64,000 bases of DNA from the NCBI GenBank assembly GCA_025617745.1, contig CM046858.1:32868598-32932597 (forward strand), given 5' to 3'. Position numbers and translations under genes: made by a program. Positions within the stretch are counted from its first letter, which is position 1; each line of letters opens with the position of its first letter. The notes below the pieces were generated by a model. It was not told the origin of the DNA and did not search any database. It was given only the letters and a program-made list of their open reading frames with translations. Below are positions 43,069 through 54,768 of the stretch, piece by piece. The stretch comes from Heliocidaris erythrogramma. Taxonomy: Eukaryota; Echinodermata; Echinoidea; Camarodonta; Echinometridae.

Positions 43069-43959
43069 GGAAAATATGTGGGAGGCTCCTAGTCCTAGTA
43101 TACGTATTTCAAGCTGCCCAGTTGATTGCAAGTTGATATGCCCAGTTTATGGAAGTAAGTAATGAATTTTCTGTTTGTGATGTAAGGCCACAGCCTACAA
43201 GCCCTTGAAAAATGGCCCACAAGACCGAAAGCCCAAATGAACCTTTTGACAAATTTCCAAGTGTTCACTAAAATAGACTAAACTGATGGGCTGTCGTCTG
43301 TCCACCTATCCCAGTTCGGATGAAAATGGTACAAAAATTATGCCTTTTTTATACGGTAGATCCTTGTTACAACAAACTCTCTTGGACCAAAAAAATTACT
43401 GTGTTATACTGAGATATTGTTATATCAGGGCTTAAAAAAAAAACCCAGAAGACAAAGAGCTATGACTGTGACAAGAATATAGTGCGTAACAACTACATCT
43501 GGCGTTTTTATAATGATAAAAGAACCTATTTATAATAAGGTTGCAATGTAGTATACTGTACCTGCTCCGCACTATTTAATTACCAAATTGTCAACTGAAA
43601 TTTGTTCGAGATCTATGTGAGAGAGTTAATCAGAGAGCTAGGAGATGGGCAGTAGAATGACTGGTATGGGGTTGTGTTTCCGGACACTTAAAAAAAAAAT
43701 AACAATGTCAATTTTGCCCTCGGGATTTTTTGAAAATATGCATCAGGTAACACTAAAATCAGTGAATATTATTTTGCAAGTCATACAATAATTGTCAAAC
43801 AGTTGTTTGATTTACTGTTTGAAAGTGATCTGTCTGGATGACCTGTCTAGATCTGCACAACGTGTGGGTATACTTTTAAAAAAAAGAAGGAAAAGCAACA
43901 AATCTTTTTCTGTCTAAATTATTGTTTAGTACCCAATTTAGTTAGAATCTAGTGTAGAG
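43069..43959. other. Intergenic or intronic DNA
   Basis: AT-rich sequence without recognised repeats or exons. Confidence 0.4.
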
Positions 43960-44330
43960 CCAAAAAGGCCCAAATGGCAAAGCCAAAAGTAAAGGACTCT
44001 TTCAAAAATGTTTTCTTAATATAATGATTTCCTTTCATTTACCCTCTTCTCTTTCCTTGTATTTCTTTGATTTCCCTCTTCTATATCCTCACCCCTTTCC
44101 TTATGCATTTCTTTGTTTTTTCCTTCCATCTGTCCCCTTCCCTTTCCTAATGTATTTCTTTGTTTTTCCTTTCATCTATCCTCTTCATTGTCTTTGTGTA
44201 TTTCTTTGGTTTTCCCTCTTCTATATCCTCTTCTCTTAATTTTTCTTTGTTTTCCTTCCATCTTTCCTCTTCTCTTTCCTTATGTATTTCATTGTTTCCC
44301 CCTTCGCACTATCATCTTCCTCATAATTAT
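43960..44330 (+). repeat. Pyrimidine-rich tandem repeat, period about 46 bp
   Basis: TATTTCTTTGTTTTCC-type motifs recur near 44060, 44107, 44153, 44199, 44243 and 44285 with CCTCTTCTCTTTCC between them. Open frames on the plus strand are low-complexity products of this. Confidence 0.8.
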
Positions 44331-45569
44331 AGTACATGTAGTGCATAGAGTACTTTACATACACACTCGTCCGCGTATAACTTCAACAGATCGACGTAGT
44401 GCTGCTGGGCAACTTAGGTGTGCGCTGACGTCTCAGACTCTTTCACCAGAGCACTTGTATGAATTTTATCGCGGAGAGACAAGTAAGCAACAAAAATAAT
44501 CAGTGGGCAAGATTCATCCATTTCCACGTACCATATGGTGAACCTTGCAAACTATTTTTGGAATTTGCTAAAAACTCTTCCTCCTCGTGCCCGTCTTACC
44601 ACTTCAACGATCGGATCATGAGAAACATGATAAAATTACAATTATACTTATAGCGTAACTAGCAACATTGATGTGGATATCCTCAACATGTAGCTTGTGC
44701 TGTGCGAATAGCATTACAAAGACGCCGAGATGTGCCGAGATGTGACGCCGGAATGTGCGCTGTAGATGAACGGAGTATAAGGCAGTGCAATGCTGAGCAC
44801 ATATCGCACATATTACACGGCAGTATGTCTTGATGTTCAATGTCCAGTTTTATAAAACTTCAAGCCAGTGTGACTTTGAAGGAGTGGTATCTACTGCCAA
44901 TAGTTTTAAATTACTAATTACCAACGGTGACTGAGGAAGAAAGAGGAGGAGGATGAGGAGGAGAAGAAGGCACACGGCCAACATTGGAGAATTTTTCCTC
45001 TATTGTCAGAGACATTTGATGATTTATCAAGAATTTTGATATTCTGATTCGGAGACAGTCTCCCATTTCGGATACTAATGTTCTTTGTTTACATTTGCTG
45101 CAAAGGGATCACCTTGTCCTTGGCTCAACTTGAAAATGTGACAAACAGATTTCTCATGAAAGTTACTACGTCTAACCATCTACTTTAAGGTTGCCTAATC
45201 ATGGAATAAGACTCCTCTCATTCAGTGGGTACGCACACACTTGCGTGTTGTCTATTTTGGGGGGAATGAAGACCCATACTAGCATTGCACGCAATAAACA
45301 GACATTGTGCGGAGTGCATGAGGGGGGACCTATTTCATGATAACGCCAAAATTTCACCATCTACTTTTGTTTTCATAACATTTTTTTATTGTGATCCACA
45401 CACAAAGCAAATGCACTTCAGAACTTGAGAGGAAAAAAACTGGCTGAGAACAAATGCCTTGTTGGTGTTGTTCATACTGTCCTTTTCATTTGTAAGGAAG
45501 TCTCCACTATCAGATCGAGACTGTCTCGAAAGTGGGAGAGAGTCTCCAAAGTTGGCTGTGTGTGTCTCT

Positions 45570-45830
45570 AAAGATGAACAAGAAAGAAGAAGATGAAAGA
45601 AAGAAAGAAGGAGGAGAAGAAAAAGAAGGAGGAGGAAGGAGAAGAAGAATAATAAAGAGAAGAAGGAGAAGAAGGGGGAGAAGGGGATGAGGAGAGGAGG
45701 AAGAAGAAGAAGAAGGAGAAGAAGAAGAAGGAGGGTGAGGAGGAATTAGAAGAAGAAGAGAAAAGGAGGAGGAGAAGAAGAAAAGGAAGAAGAAGAAGAA
45801 TTAGGAAGAAGGAGGGGAAAATAAGAAGTC
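45570..45830 (+). repeat. Polypurine tract (GAA/GGA-rich)
   Basis: About 260 bases are almost all A and G on the plus strand, mainly GAAGAA and GGAGGA. The mirror-like composition could form triplex DNA. The minus-strand open frame here is a serine/phenylalanine artefact. Confidence 0.9.
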
Positions 45831-45913
45831 CATGCATGCGTACTGTGCAGTCTTCATCCTAATATCATTGCCATGTCTTGTCATTAGATGGAGTACTTTA
45901 GGCTTCATTTCAG

Positions 45914-46180
45914 CTTTTTAAAGTAGAACGTTAATGATTTTAAATATTGGCTTAATACTTATTATTGCATAGATGGCATAAATTAAACAAGGTTATCCAA
46001 ATTCAACGCTTGGAAACATTTGAAGTAATGATTATTATCAATTATAAAACGGTAAAATACAGCTCCCGATATAGCAGCTGAAGAGCTCCTCGAACGCTGC
46101 TGAGATATGTGACGACACACCCTGGACCAGTCCTGTCTAAGCAGACGATGTCCCATAACATCTTACACATTTTTCAGAGC
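45914..46180 (+). repeat. Direct repeat P, copy 1
   Basis: From TTTAAAGTAGAACGTTAATG through GCAGACGATGTCCCATAACA it matches 63743-64000 in the same orientation, with scattered differences. The second copy runs off the window end, so the full length is unknown. Confidence 0.9.
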
Positions 46181-46887
46181 CTATTTTGTCATCTCCTCTT
46201 CACTTATTTCTCTTCCTTCACTAGCGTCAGTCTTAATGTTAGTCTGTTGCCTCACTCTTAACTTCGTGTATGGTATTATTTTGATGAAAAATGCAGCGTT
46301 AAAAAAATAAAGGAATCAGTCACTTGTAAACAAAATAAGACGCCATTGTATTTTCAGCTGCTTGCACCGGGGCATGTTCGGCGTTTCAAGAGGGAACGAA
46401 TACCATCCTGCTATTATTCGGAGGGCTTTTCAATTTGAAAGTGGGGTTTATTTCATTGATCATTGACCCTTCTCCTATGTATTTACAATCAAACGGTTTT
46501 AGCTATCAGAATCAGTTTCACTTTCCCTTTATAATGGTGTGAAATAAGGTCATGTTTAAATGTACCAAACTCTTTATAATTTGATAAATAATTGCATTGC
46601 AATTACGTTCATTCATTATAGGACGTCGTCTGCTTAAGCAGGATCGATCCCGAGTGTGACGACATCAAAACATCGCTATATTTCTGGCGAATCCTCGGAT
46701 ATTCCAGATGCTGAGAAGAGCTTTTATTTGTGTTGTTTTTATAATCACCAGATACGCAGTTGACATAAAACTTATACGATTGCCATCTGTAAGCTTCCCA
46801 GTTTCTAGTGATACATTAATTGCCATATTTGTGATTTTCTTTGAATATCTACTTTAAATAACATGCACTATGTATTGTATAGTGCAT
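46181..46887. other. Intergenic or intronic DNA
   Basis: AT-rich stretch without recognised repeats or exons. A TCTAAGCAGACGATGTC-like motif from repeat P recurs inverted near 46625-46640 as GACGTCGTCTGCTTAAGCAG, so repeat P may have a longer inverted structure. Confidence 0.4.
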
Positions 46888-48425
46888 GTCACATATGGAG
46901 GGTCACCCTCCATATGTGACCCGACGCCTCAAAACCTACAATAAGTCGCCAAAATTATTTTTTTGTTTTATACATTTTCTGAAAGTAGAGATTCTCAGCT
47001 TTCCAATGGTATATCACTTGCCTAGTTTACTCAATGATAACACCTTTAAATATCACATTTAGAATCAGTATGTAACCAGCAATCAACTAGAATTGCAATC
47101 GTATCAGAACGATGTGCATAGATTGACGTCTGTATTTTGCATGTAATTGAACAGTAAAATAAAAAGCATTTCTTAAACTATCTATAGCAATTTGTTTGAA
47201 GTCTGTAGTATCTAGAATAGTGGAGATAGGCAAAATCGAACAAAAGGTACGAAACACGGACAAAATGGCGCCTGGACGGTCATGCATGAGTGATTCCGGA
47301 AAATGAAGAATTCAGAGCATTACATGGCATGCCAAGGAAGATGCATACGAAATTTGAATAGAAATGGGAAAGGACCTAGACAGTGATCACAAGCACTGCA
47401 TGCAAAACAAATTGGCCACAATGGAAATATTGCCCGGATGGCATGCCATAGTTCCGTAGGTAGTGGCATCTATGCAGGATATAAAATTGCGATTAAAACA
47501 AAGCGCTTAGATAGATATTAAAAATCTGGCTTCGAGAGTCTCATTTTGCCTCGAAGCATGTACCTGCAAAATTTTAAGAAAACTATCAATCGTTCAGGGG
47601 GCCAAATGCGGGAAACCAATTTGCCCCATAGACAATACGTGTAATACATGTGCAGGATCCGTATAATGACCCGACTTCAATCGCGATTTACTCAAAATAT
47701 TCTGTGAGACCATATATCTTTTTTTGCATCCCTGACAAGGGAATTTCATTGCGGTCATTGTGAGCCAACTGCAACTAGCGCGCCATTTAAAATAAGCATA
47801 TTATGCAATATTATGTAATGCATAGTAAATTAAGGTTTTTATGTAATATCTTCGCGATGACGTCATCGATTTCAACGAAATTAAGTTAACAGTTGTCACA
47901 TACCCAGTTTTACTTGGGCGCACACAGAGAGCGAAGGTTTAGCACTCTTTTGTGGCCATTTAAGTTCGGAACAAAAGAGTGCTAAACATTCGCTCTCTGT
48001 GTGCGCCCAAGTAAAACTGGGTATTCAAATGGTCATAGCAACCGGTATGAAGGGATTATCAGATTAGGCTGAATTTTGGCACCCTGCTCCAGGAGGACCT
48101 ATTCATTACTCACTCCAAAAATCAATTTAATACCTTTGGAGGGAAAGTAGTAATTTGGCATTGAATGAAAGTATTACAAAAGCTCTCCAAACATTCATTA
48201 GATCGACAGGTGAAAAAAGGAGTCATTTTAAAATGCCCCAAAAACGTATTTCTAATTCGAATTACGACTCCGAAACTTGAGACATGATAGAATGATAATG
48301 AAACTACCCATTTCTATCAAAAGCAGAAAATCAACTGATCCAAGCAAATTTACGATTTTGGGCTGTTTGCTACGTTGTGGTCTGTGCGACTTATTGTAGG
48401 TTTTGAGGCGGCGGGTCACATATGT
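46888..48425. mobile_element. Inverted-repeat element, about 1.5 kb
   Basis: GACCCGACGCCTCAAAACCT and ACAATAAGTCGC (46917-46950) are mirrored at 48386-48417 (GCGACTTATTGTAGGTTTTG, then AGGCGGCGGGTC). The left end also holds a short hairpin, CATATGGAGGGTCACCCTCCA. The interior is AT-rich and non-coding. Confidence 0.75.
47901..48023. mobile_element. TA-flanked hairpin MITE nested in the 1.5-kb element
   Basis: Both ends are TA followed by CCCAGTTTTACTTGGGCGC. The arms of about 50 bases (to GCACTCTTTTGT) are nearly perfect around a loop of roughly 20 bases. TA flanks suggest a Tc1/mariner-type mobiliser. Confidence 0.85.
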
Positions 48426-48718
48426 GTGTTCAGACAGGTTGGTGAGTGTGTAATTTAAACAAGCTTGCATACAATATTTCATGAAGACAATGTTGTAAAA
48501 TTAGCGATATTCATGGTGGTAAGTCCTTTTTCCTTGAAATCCAATCCTCAAAGTGAGGCTCCCGCAAAATTCAACAGAATCAATGACAACTTTGTTGCAC
48601 TGTGATCTTACAAAGAAACTGCATTAGAACACTGCAATCTATGCAGTCGCAAAAATCTCAGAATTATATTAATATTTTGTTGTTTTGTTTGCTTAAATTG
48701 TACGTTTTTACCCTCCAG

Positions 48719-49001
48719 ATGTTAGACAACATACATCCATCCAGAATGATACTATCAGCATGCAACAAGCGATTGTGCAAGAGACACTCAACTAGTCAAA
48801 AAGTGTGCATGCTCACCCTCGTTATCATCACCTCAGTATATATTCAAGTGACCTCAGGGTTCATGACACCTAACATGATACAGAGGATGGCTACTGCGGG
48901 ACGCCCTCCTTTGACACCTCATGTCCAGGGTGAAGTCTCTAGCAAGTGTGAGGCTGATCTGGCTGAAGTCATTGCAACGGAGACCAGTGAACTTCTGCAG
49001 G
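48719..49001 (+). CDS. Candidate first coding exon of an unidentified membrane or secreted protein
   Basis: After the acceptor TTTTTACCCTCCAG the exon opens with ATG and codes 94 residues to the donor CAG G|GTGAGC (phase 1). The protein starts MLDNIHPSRMILSACNK, has a basic stretch, then a hydrophobic segment CMLTLVIITSVYIQVTSG, and continues with VSSKCEADLAEVIATETSE. This suggests a long signal peptide or type II signal anchor. The single-Cys tail loosely recalls N-terminal domains of NRF-6-like proteins, but I do not claim that. No following exon was found in the window. Confidence 0.55.
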
Positions 49002-49149
49002 GTGAGCAGTGTTGATATTGTGGATAATTTATGTGAATATAATCAGAAGACATGATAGCTTTAGTAGTAGAGCAGTGATCTCATAACCTGGAGGTCTGAG
49101 TTCAAACCAAGTCTATGTGCTTGTGCTCTGTGTTGATTACAGTGAACCC

Positions 49150-50220
49150 ATTCCAAACAAGAATTAGACTTTCTATAGAAGTCTAAAAAATATGGCAGAT
49201 TTCCTAAAAATCAGGTCCCCCTAAATACAAAAATTCTTCTAGCAAGTTTGCAAAGGAACTATTTTAAGTTTGAAATAAGGCCTCCAAGTTTGCAATATTT
49301 CAGGCCTGCTTTCATAACCTTTAGATTAAAATAAGAGAATTTGTCAGAAGCTTTGACATATTTTAACATGCCCCAAGTCGCATGGTTTGTAAATTTGTTA
49401 ACCTGAAACAATCCTTCCCTGATATCGAGGTGTACAAATTTGTAAACCTTCTTGACATAAAGTGTGAACATTTGTAAACTATTCCCAACATTAAGGTGTG
49501 CGAATTTTTAAACCTTCCCAACATCAAGGTTTGCAAATTTGTAAACCTTGCCAACATCAAGGTGTGCAAATATGTAAACCTAGCCAACATCCAAGGTGTG
49601 CAAATTTGTAAACCTTCGCACCATCCAAAGTGTGCAAATTTGTAAACCTTGCCAACATCAAGATTTGCATTATAAATCTTCCCAACATCAAGGTGTGGAA
49701 ATTTGTAAACCTTCTTGACATAAAGTGTGAACATTTGTAAACTATTCCCAACATTAAGGTGTGCAAATTTTTAAACCTTCCCAACATCAAGGTTTGCAAA
49801 TTTGTAAACCTTGCCAACATCAAGGTGTGCAAATTTGTAAACCTTGCCAACATCAAGGTGTGCAAATTTGTAAACCTAGCCAACATCAAGGTTTGCAAAT
49901 TTGTAAACCTTGCCAACATCAAGGTGTGCAAATTTGTAAACCTTGCCAACATGAAGGTTTGCAAATTTGTAAACCTTCCCAACATCAAGGTGTGCAAATT
50001 TGTAAACCTTCCCAACATCAAGGTGTGCAAATTTGTAAACCTTGCCAACATCAAGGTGTGCAAATTTGTAAACCTTGCCAACATCAAGGTGTGCAAATTT
50101 GTAAACCTTCCCAACATCAAGGTGTGCAAATTTGTAAACCTTCCCAACATCAAGATTTGCATTGTAAATCTTCCCAACATCAAGGTTTGCAAATTTGATA
50201 GTTGTGTAGTAATCAGCATG
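49150..50220 (+). mobile_element. Minisatellite-bearing element, copy 1
   Basis: The left flank (TAGACTTTCTATAGAAGTCT, AAATCAGGTCCCCCTAAATA) is repeated in reverse complement at 62770-62860, to the right of the second minisatellite. The 33-bp array is therefore part of a larger mobile or duplicated element. Confidence 0.75.
49480..50195 (+). repeat. 33-bp minisatellite, about 21 units
   Basis: The unit is CCAACATCAAGGTGTGCAAA followed by TTTGTAAACCTTC, with variants at a few positions. Because 33 is divisible by three and stops are rare, both strands stay open and give 11-residue repeats such as KVCKFVNLPNI. I regard these as incidental. Confidence 0.95.
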
Positions 50221-50538
50221 TTTAATTCAATGAACACAAAGCTTACATTGACATCATAATTGACATAAAGGTTTCTTGTAATAATACCCAATTTCCTCAA
50301 CTGTCCTGGCCCGTATCTTATTTCATCACAGCATTAATACCATGGTAAGGACATATTTCAACAAATTAAAAAAAAAAAAAATTGGGACCATAGTGTCAAT
50401 TCAATTAAATTTATTTATTTTGTTTATTCACGGAACTTACATCAGCCAGATGCTGTTTTACAGTAAAAACATAAAAGTCATATAACAACACAATATAAAA
50501 ATACATGGTAAGAGAATAAATGAGGATAAAATTTACAT

Positions 50539-51020
50539 CTATAAAGAGATATAGAATCATACTGCATGATTGCTACCTGGACGATTGGCTTCTCCTAGCG
50601 GAGTCGCGCGATCGTTTGTCAGACGAGACTCGTTTGCTCGTCAATCTTACTCAAGACTTTTCCTAATAAATTGGGAAAAGTCAGAGCTCCTACTCGCAGC
50701 CGTTTTTCTGGGGGCTGTGTTAGACATTCGGAATCAGTTGACTCGGCCCAGTCGAGACAATTCTCACCATTGTCTCGGCGGCTCGCAAGCTCATGCTGGC
50801 CAGAAGGGTCAAGGCTAGACAGTGGCTTCAGTTCTTGGGATATCTAGCCAGTCTAGTCGATGTTCTGGAGGATTGCCGGCTCCTTATGAGACCGTTTCAG
50901 AGACATCTCCTCAGGTTTTACAAGCCGGGCAAGGATTCTCTGTTGGTCTGGATTCCAGTACCAATAGGAATCAAGTCTCTTCTCTCTCTCTATAAAGAGA
51001 TATAGAATCATACTGCATGA
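50539..51020 (+). mobile_element. DIRS-type retroelement fragment between 31-bp direct repeats
   Basis: CTATAAAGAGATATAGAATC through CATACTGCATGA occurs at 50539-50569 and again at 50990-51020. The 420 bases between are foreign in composition (GC-richer) and code a DIRS-like reverse transcriptase fragment. Confidence 0.85.
50572..50989 (+). pseudogene. DIRS-like reverse transcriptase/RNase H fragment
   Basis: YLDDWLLLAESRDRL (from 50573) is the catalytic YLDD block in its DIRS form. It is followed after a frameshift by LINWEKSELLLAAVFLGAVLD (cut here: INWEKSE, VFLGAVLD) and RPSRDN. YLDDWLL...NWEKS...FLG is characteristic of DIRS-type elements. One frameshift near 50655 and missing flanks make it inactive. 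Confidence 0.8.
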
Positions 51021-53240
51021 CAAAAAAAAACTATAAATCTATTATTAACCCATTGAAAGTGATAACAAACAATTGACAATTACACATACAGAGATTGTAA
51101 GATTGAGATATGAAATGACTTCAAGTGTCTGAATGTTCATACAAGGATGCATTTTGTGCTACTTTTTTACTTCTATGAACAAAAGTCAAGCCTGTGGAGG
51201 GAATTAATGCATATATTTAATGGAAAGAGAAGGAAAGAGATAGGGGAAAGAGAGACAAGGGTAGAGAGAAGAGAGTGGGAGAGAGAAAGAGAAAGGAAGA
51301 GAGATAAAGGGAAGAGGGAAGAGGCGGGGACAGAGACAGAGGAAGACGGGAAGATTAAGGACCAAGATGAAGGATGGAAGTAGGGGAGTCACATGAATGT
51401 AGGAGGATGTATAATGAGAGGAAAATGAGAGTAAAATGATGAAATGACAAAATGAGAATGGCACAAGTTAGCTTACAGTTACAAATTAAATTTTTGATAC
51501 ATTTATCAGAATAAGAATTATCGTTCTTACCTCAAATTCTCAATTGCTGAAATATCGGGCTGACAAGGAATTTGTAGATTGCTTCTCACACAATTGACTA
51601 AATCAACAATAGCTACACATCTAACTTATTCTTCCAAGTAGCTTTTAGAGTCGTCTTACAGCTTGTCTGGAAGGATGAAGTTCTGTTTTATGGAGCTACA
51701 TGTATGTGCTGTCCATTTATATATGGGCATCCTTTCCTCTTTCTGACAAGTTGTGGCCACCACAGAGGTGGCTTTGTTTATTTGATCAGTGGATTATAGA
51801 GATTGTGAATGCAAACAATAGCTGTAGTCTGGAGAAACAGCCATAACATGTTCCAATAAACAGCAGTACAAACACAAACTGGATGCAAACACAGGCACAG
51901 AAAAGGTCAATGACTTGTTCAGTTGGCTTGTATACATGTAGCAGAATAATTTCTTAGCTGAGGATGATGAATGCATCTTTTCCAAGTGATAGCCATTTAG
52001 TATAGGATTGGTATTAATTTTTTTTTTAAAGAGAACCCAAATTTTCCCATTAATTATACTAGAAAAAGATTATGTCCTGTTGAATTATTATTCACGAAAA
52101 AGTTTGATTCATTCTCTTTCATATCATGACAAATATGTTATGATATTGTCATGCATGAATGAATTTGGAAAGTTTTAATTGCGTGATTTCAAAAGTAGTT
52201 TGCACTAAAAAATAATGCATGGTGTAATTTTGTGAAGTACAAATAAAAGAACAAATGATGAAGACACAAAGAAAAGATAAGTGATATTTAATGTTTCCTT
52301 ATTCATCTTTCAACATGTATGCATATGAGTCCAAAATTAGCCCCCACTGTCCTTCCATATGAGCACCTTGTCTGTCCATGAAAGTGTGTGCTTGAGTCAG
52401 GACAAAATGAAAGCAGATTGAGGTTCAAATGGCCATTCACTGTGTTGATGCATAGATCCCACTCTTGTGCGCAAATCAAGTTTTAAGTTGCTGGTTTAAA
52501 GTTGCTTCAGTTCGATGATCCCATGCTCTATCATCACAAATGTATCATATGAAAGGGGATAGAATTTTAATTTTTGTGATGTATTACAATAAATCTAGTT
52601 ATGATTTTGGATGAGATTTTGCTAGAGAAAAAAACAATGTAAATGGGAAAGTTACATGCTTACTGATAATTTCGATCAGAAATCTTGAAATCATATCTTC
52701 TTTAATGGCTCGTCAATATACAGTTAAAAAGTGATAACTCCTTGGTCATATCCAGCATCACACTACAAATGGGTGGTGCTGTGCTTGCTGGCTAGGAAGT
52801 GTGACTGGACTACATTTTACTATCTGAAGTTTTGACTATTCTTGTACTTTTGTAGGTATATGGTATGCACAATCCACATGCTTCCCATCTGTAAATCCTG
52901 TCAAATGTATGAAATAACAAGAAGTCTTTTTTGTACAAGTCACATTCACATAAAGAGAATATATAAGGTACAGGTGTATGTCACTGGAAGTAATACAAAC
53001 TAAGCACAAAGTAAAAATGTTAAAAAATGAAAAAAGATTGAGCAATGAAAAAAAAATCTTTCTGTCAGAAGGATTTCTAATGCTAGAAATTTGATCCTGG
53101 CATTTGCCAAGTTGCTTGCCTTATGTTGCTATAATGGTGACTGCAAAATAGATGAAAGGTTGAAATGGCTTCATGAATGCTCAAGCAGAGCAAAGATAAA
53201 GGCCTATAGGGTGGGTTTCGAGCATGTGATTGTAACTGTC
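51021..53240. other. AT-rich DNA with a GA-rich tract
   Basis: A purine-rich tract of GAGAGA/AAGAGA lies at 51222-51345. The remainder is AT-rich without recognised exons. It may be an intron of the gene with exon 48719-49001, but that is not shown. Confidence 0.4.
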
Positions 53241-53254
53241 TTGTAGTTATGAGT

Positions 53255-53410
53255 TTTAGTTATTTGGACGTAATACTGCACTGTAATAGGGATGGTTGCA
53301 GGGAGGGGGTGTTTCCCCCTTCCCCCACTTTTTCGCTCGTGCTTTTTTTTTTTTTTTTAGTGCTGAATAGGAGGTGCCATGGCCCCCTGTACTGCCTGTC
53401 TACGCCAGTG
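53255..53410 (+). repeat. Repeat family X, diverged copy
   Basis: GTAATACTGCACTGTAATAG, GTTGCAGGGAGGGGG and CCCACTTTTTCGCTCG match the inner part of 15866-16030 and end in TGTCTACGCCAGTG. Confidence 0.6.
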
Positions 53411-54287
53411 AGTCTATGCACAGAGTTAGAGGGAGCGATTTGATCTTACCATGTTTCTGTGGTTTAATACTCGAGAGAAATTAAGGCCATGAAAACATAA
53501 CATGCATAATTAGCAGTATACGTCCCTTATAAAGGATACAAAAATGAGAAACAATGAATTTATTGTCTTTTTCTTTTCAGGGGGATTATGGCTTCCTTAT
53601 ATGGGTCTTGGGAGGACCAACTGATTGTCTTTGCCCTATTCCCCCCCCCCCCATTGGCTTCCCATTGGTCACCCCTAGCGCTAGGGGAGACGGGAGCATT
53701 ATCCTATACGTATTCATATCATAGTGGAAATATTTTCGAAAAATGGCAACTGATGATCTCCTACACCTCCCCTCCCCGAATGATGTCTGTCTACAGATCG
53801 ATTTAGTCATGAGGGAATGAATAATATATTTCAGGCGATATATACAATAACTTTATGAGGCAGTGGCGTTTTTATGGGGGGGCACTTGAAGGGGGGGGGG
53901 GGGGGGGGGCAAAACGCGCAAAAAGAGAGAAAGAAAACGGCGAGAAATACAATAAATGTTAATGGTCTTTTAGGGTTATTTGCGCCCCAGTCAAGGACAA
54001 AAGGCGTAAGAAATTTTATAGGGTTTGTAATGCGGAAACTTTCCAAAACTCGGTCACTTCGCTCCCTCGGATAATTAAGTTAAAATTCCAATGGACTGTA
54101 GTTGCTTTGCCCCCCCCCCCCCCATTCCCCGCATTAGGCAGGAGCTTGTGCCCCCAGATATAAGTGCATAAAAAGCACTTTCAAGGCCTATGGAACATTC
54201 TAAAGAAATCATAAATTTGCCTTGCAATTGCCTTACTAATTTCCTCACTAATTTCCTCAAATGTATTTCTTCAGGGATTTCATTACA
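53411..54287. other. Intergenic DNA with G and C runs and a hAT-like end
   Basis: CAGTGGCGTTTTTATGGGGG near 53862 resembles hAT-like ends, but no partner end is clear. Homopolymers lie near 53641-53652 (C), 53891-53909 (G) and 54108-54122 (C). Confidence 0.4.
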
Positions 54288-54768
54288 CCCCCGCCAAACA
54301 AAGTTTGAAGGGGTATATATATAGGAATCAGTCAACGGTTGGGCTGTCGGTCGGTCGGTCGGTCTGTTGCAAATCTTGCGGATCGAACTACTTTCTCAGT
54401 TTTCGACCAAAGCTCATGAAATTTGGTACACACATTGGTCTTGGTGGGAAGATGTGCAAGACATTTTTCGGATGAGTCTGAATCTGCATTGCCATGGTAA
54501 CGGTATATTTATGGCAGAAAATCAAGGAAACACCTTGCGGGATCGAACTACTTCCTCAGTTTTCGACCAAAAGTCAAGAAATTTTGTACACACATTGGTC
54601 CTGGTGGGAAGATGTGCAAGACATAATTTTTGGATGTGTTGGAAGCTGCGTTGCCATGGAAACGGCATATCTATGGCAGTAAATCAGGGAAAAATCCTGC
54701 GGATCAAACTACTTCCTCAGTTTTCAACCAAAAGTCAAGGCTTTTGTCACGGGGCGGGGGTATTAATC
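54288..54768. mobile_element. Element with CACCCCCGCC ends and about 160-bp tandem units
   Basis: The left end is TTACACCCCCGCC and the right end GGCGGGGGTATTAA, inverted. GATCGAACTACTT...CTCAGTTTTC recurs near 54382, 54542 and 54704, giving units of about 160 bases with TACACACATTGGTC and GCCATGG. A GGTC microsatellite is at 54348-54364. Confidence 0.75.

Noticed and set aside
45568-45837. Serine- and phenylalanine-rich minus-strand frame
   Set aside because: It is a direct product of the GAA/GGA polypurine tract.
49480-50195. CRISPR-like regular repeats
   Set aside because: Units are directly adjacent with no unique spacers. This is a eukaryotic minisatellite.
49557-50300. Long repeat-protein reading frames on both strands at the 33-bp array
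   Set aside because: The unit length is a multiple of three and lacks stops, so several frames are open at once. Unit variants do not favour silent changes, and no start or splice context supports a gene.
53571-53640. Exon after TCTTTTTCTTTTCAG
   Set aside because: All three frames meet stops or homopolymer runs within a short distance, and no donor follows.
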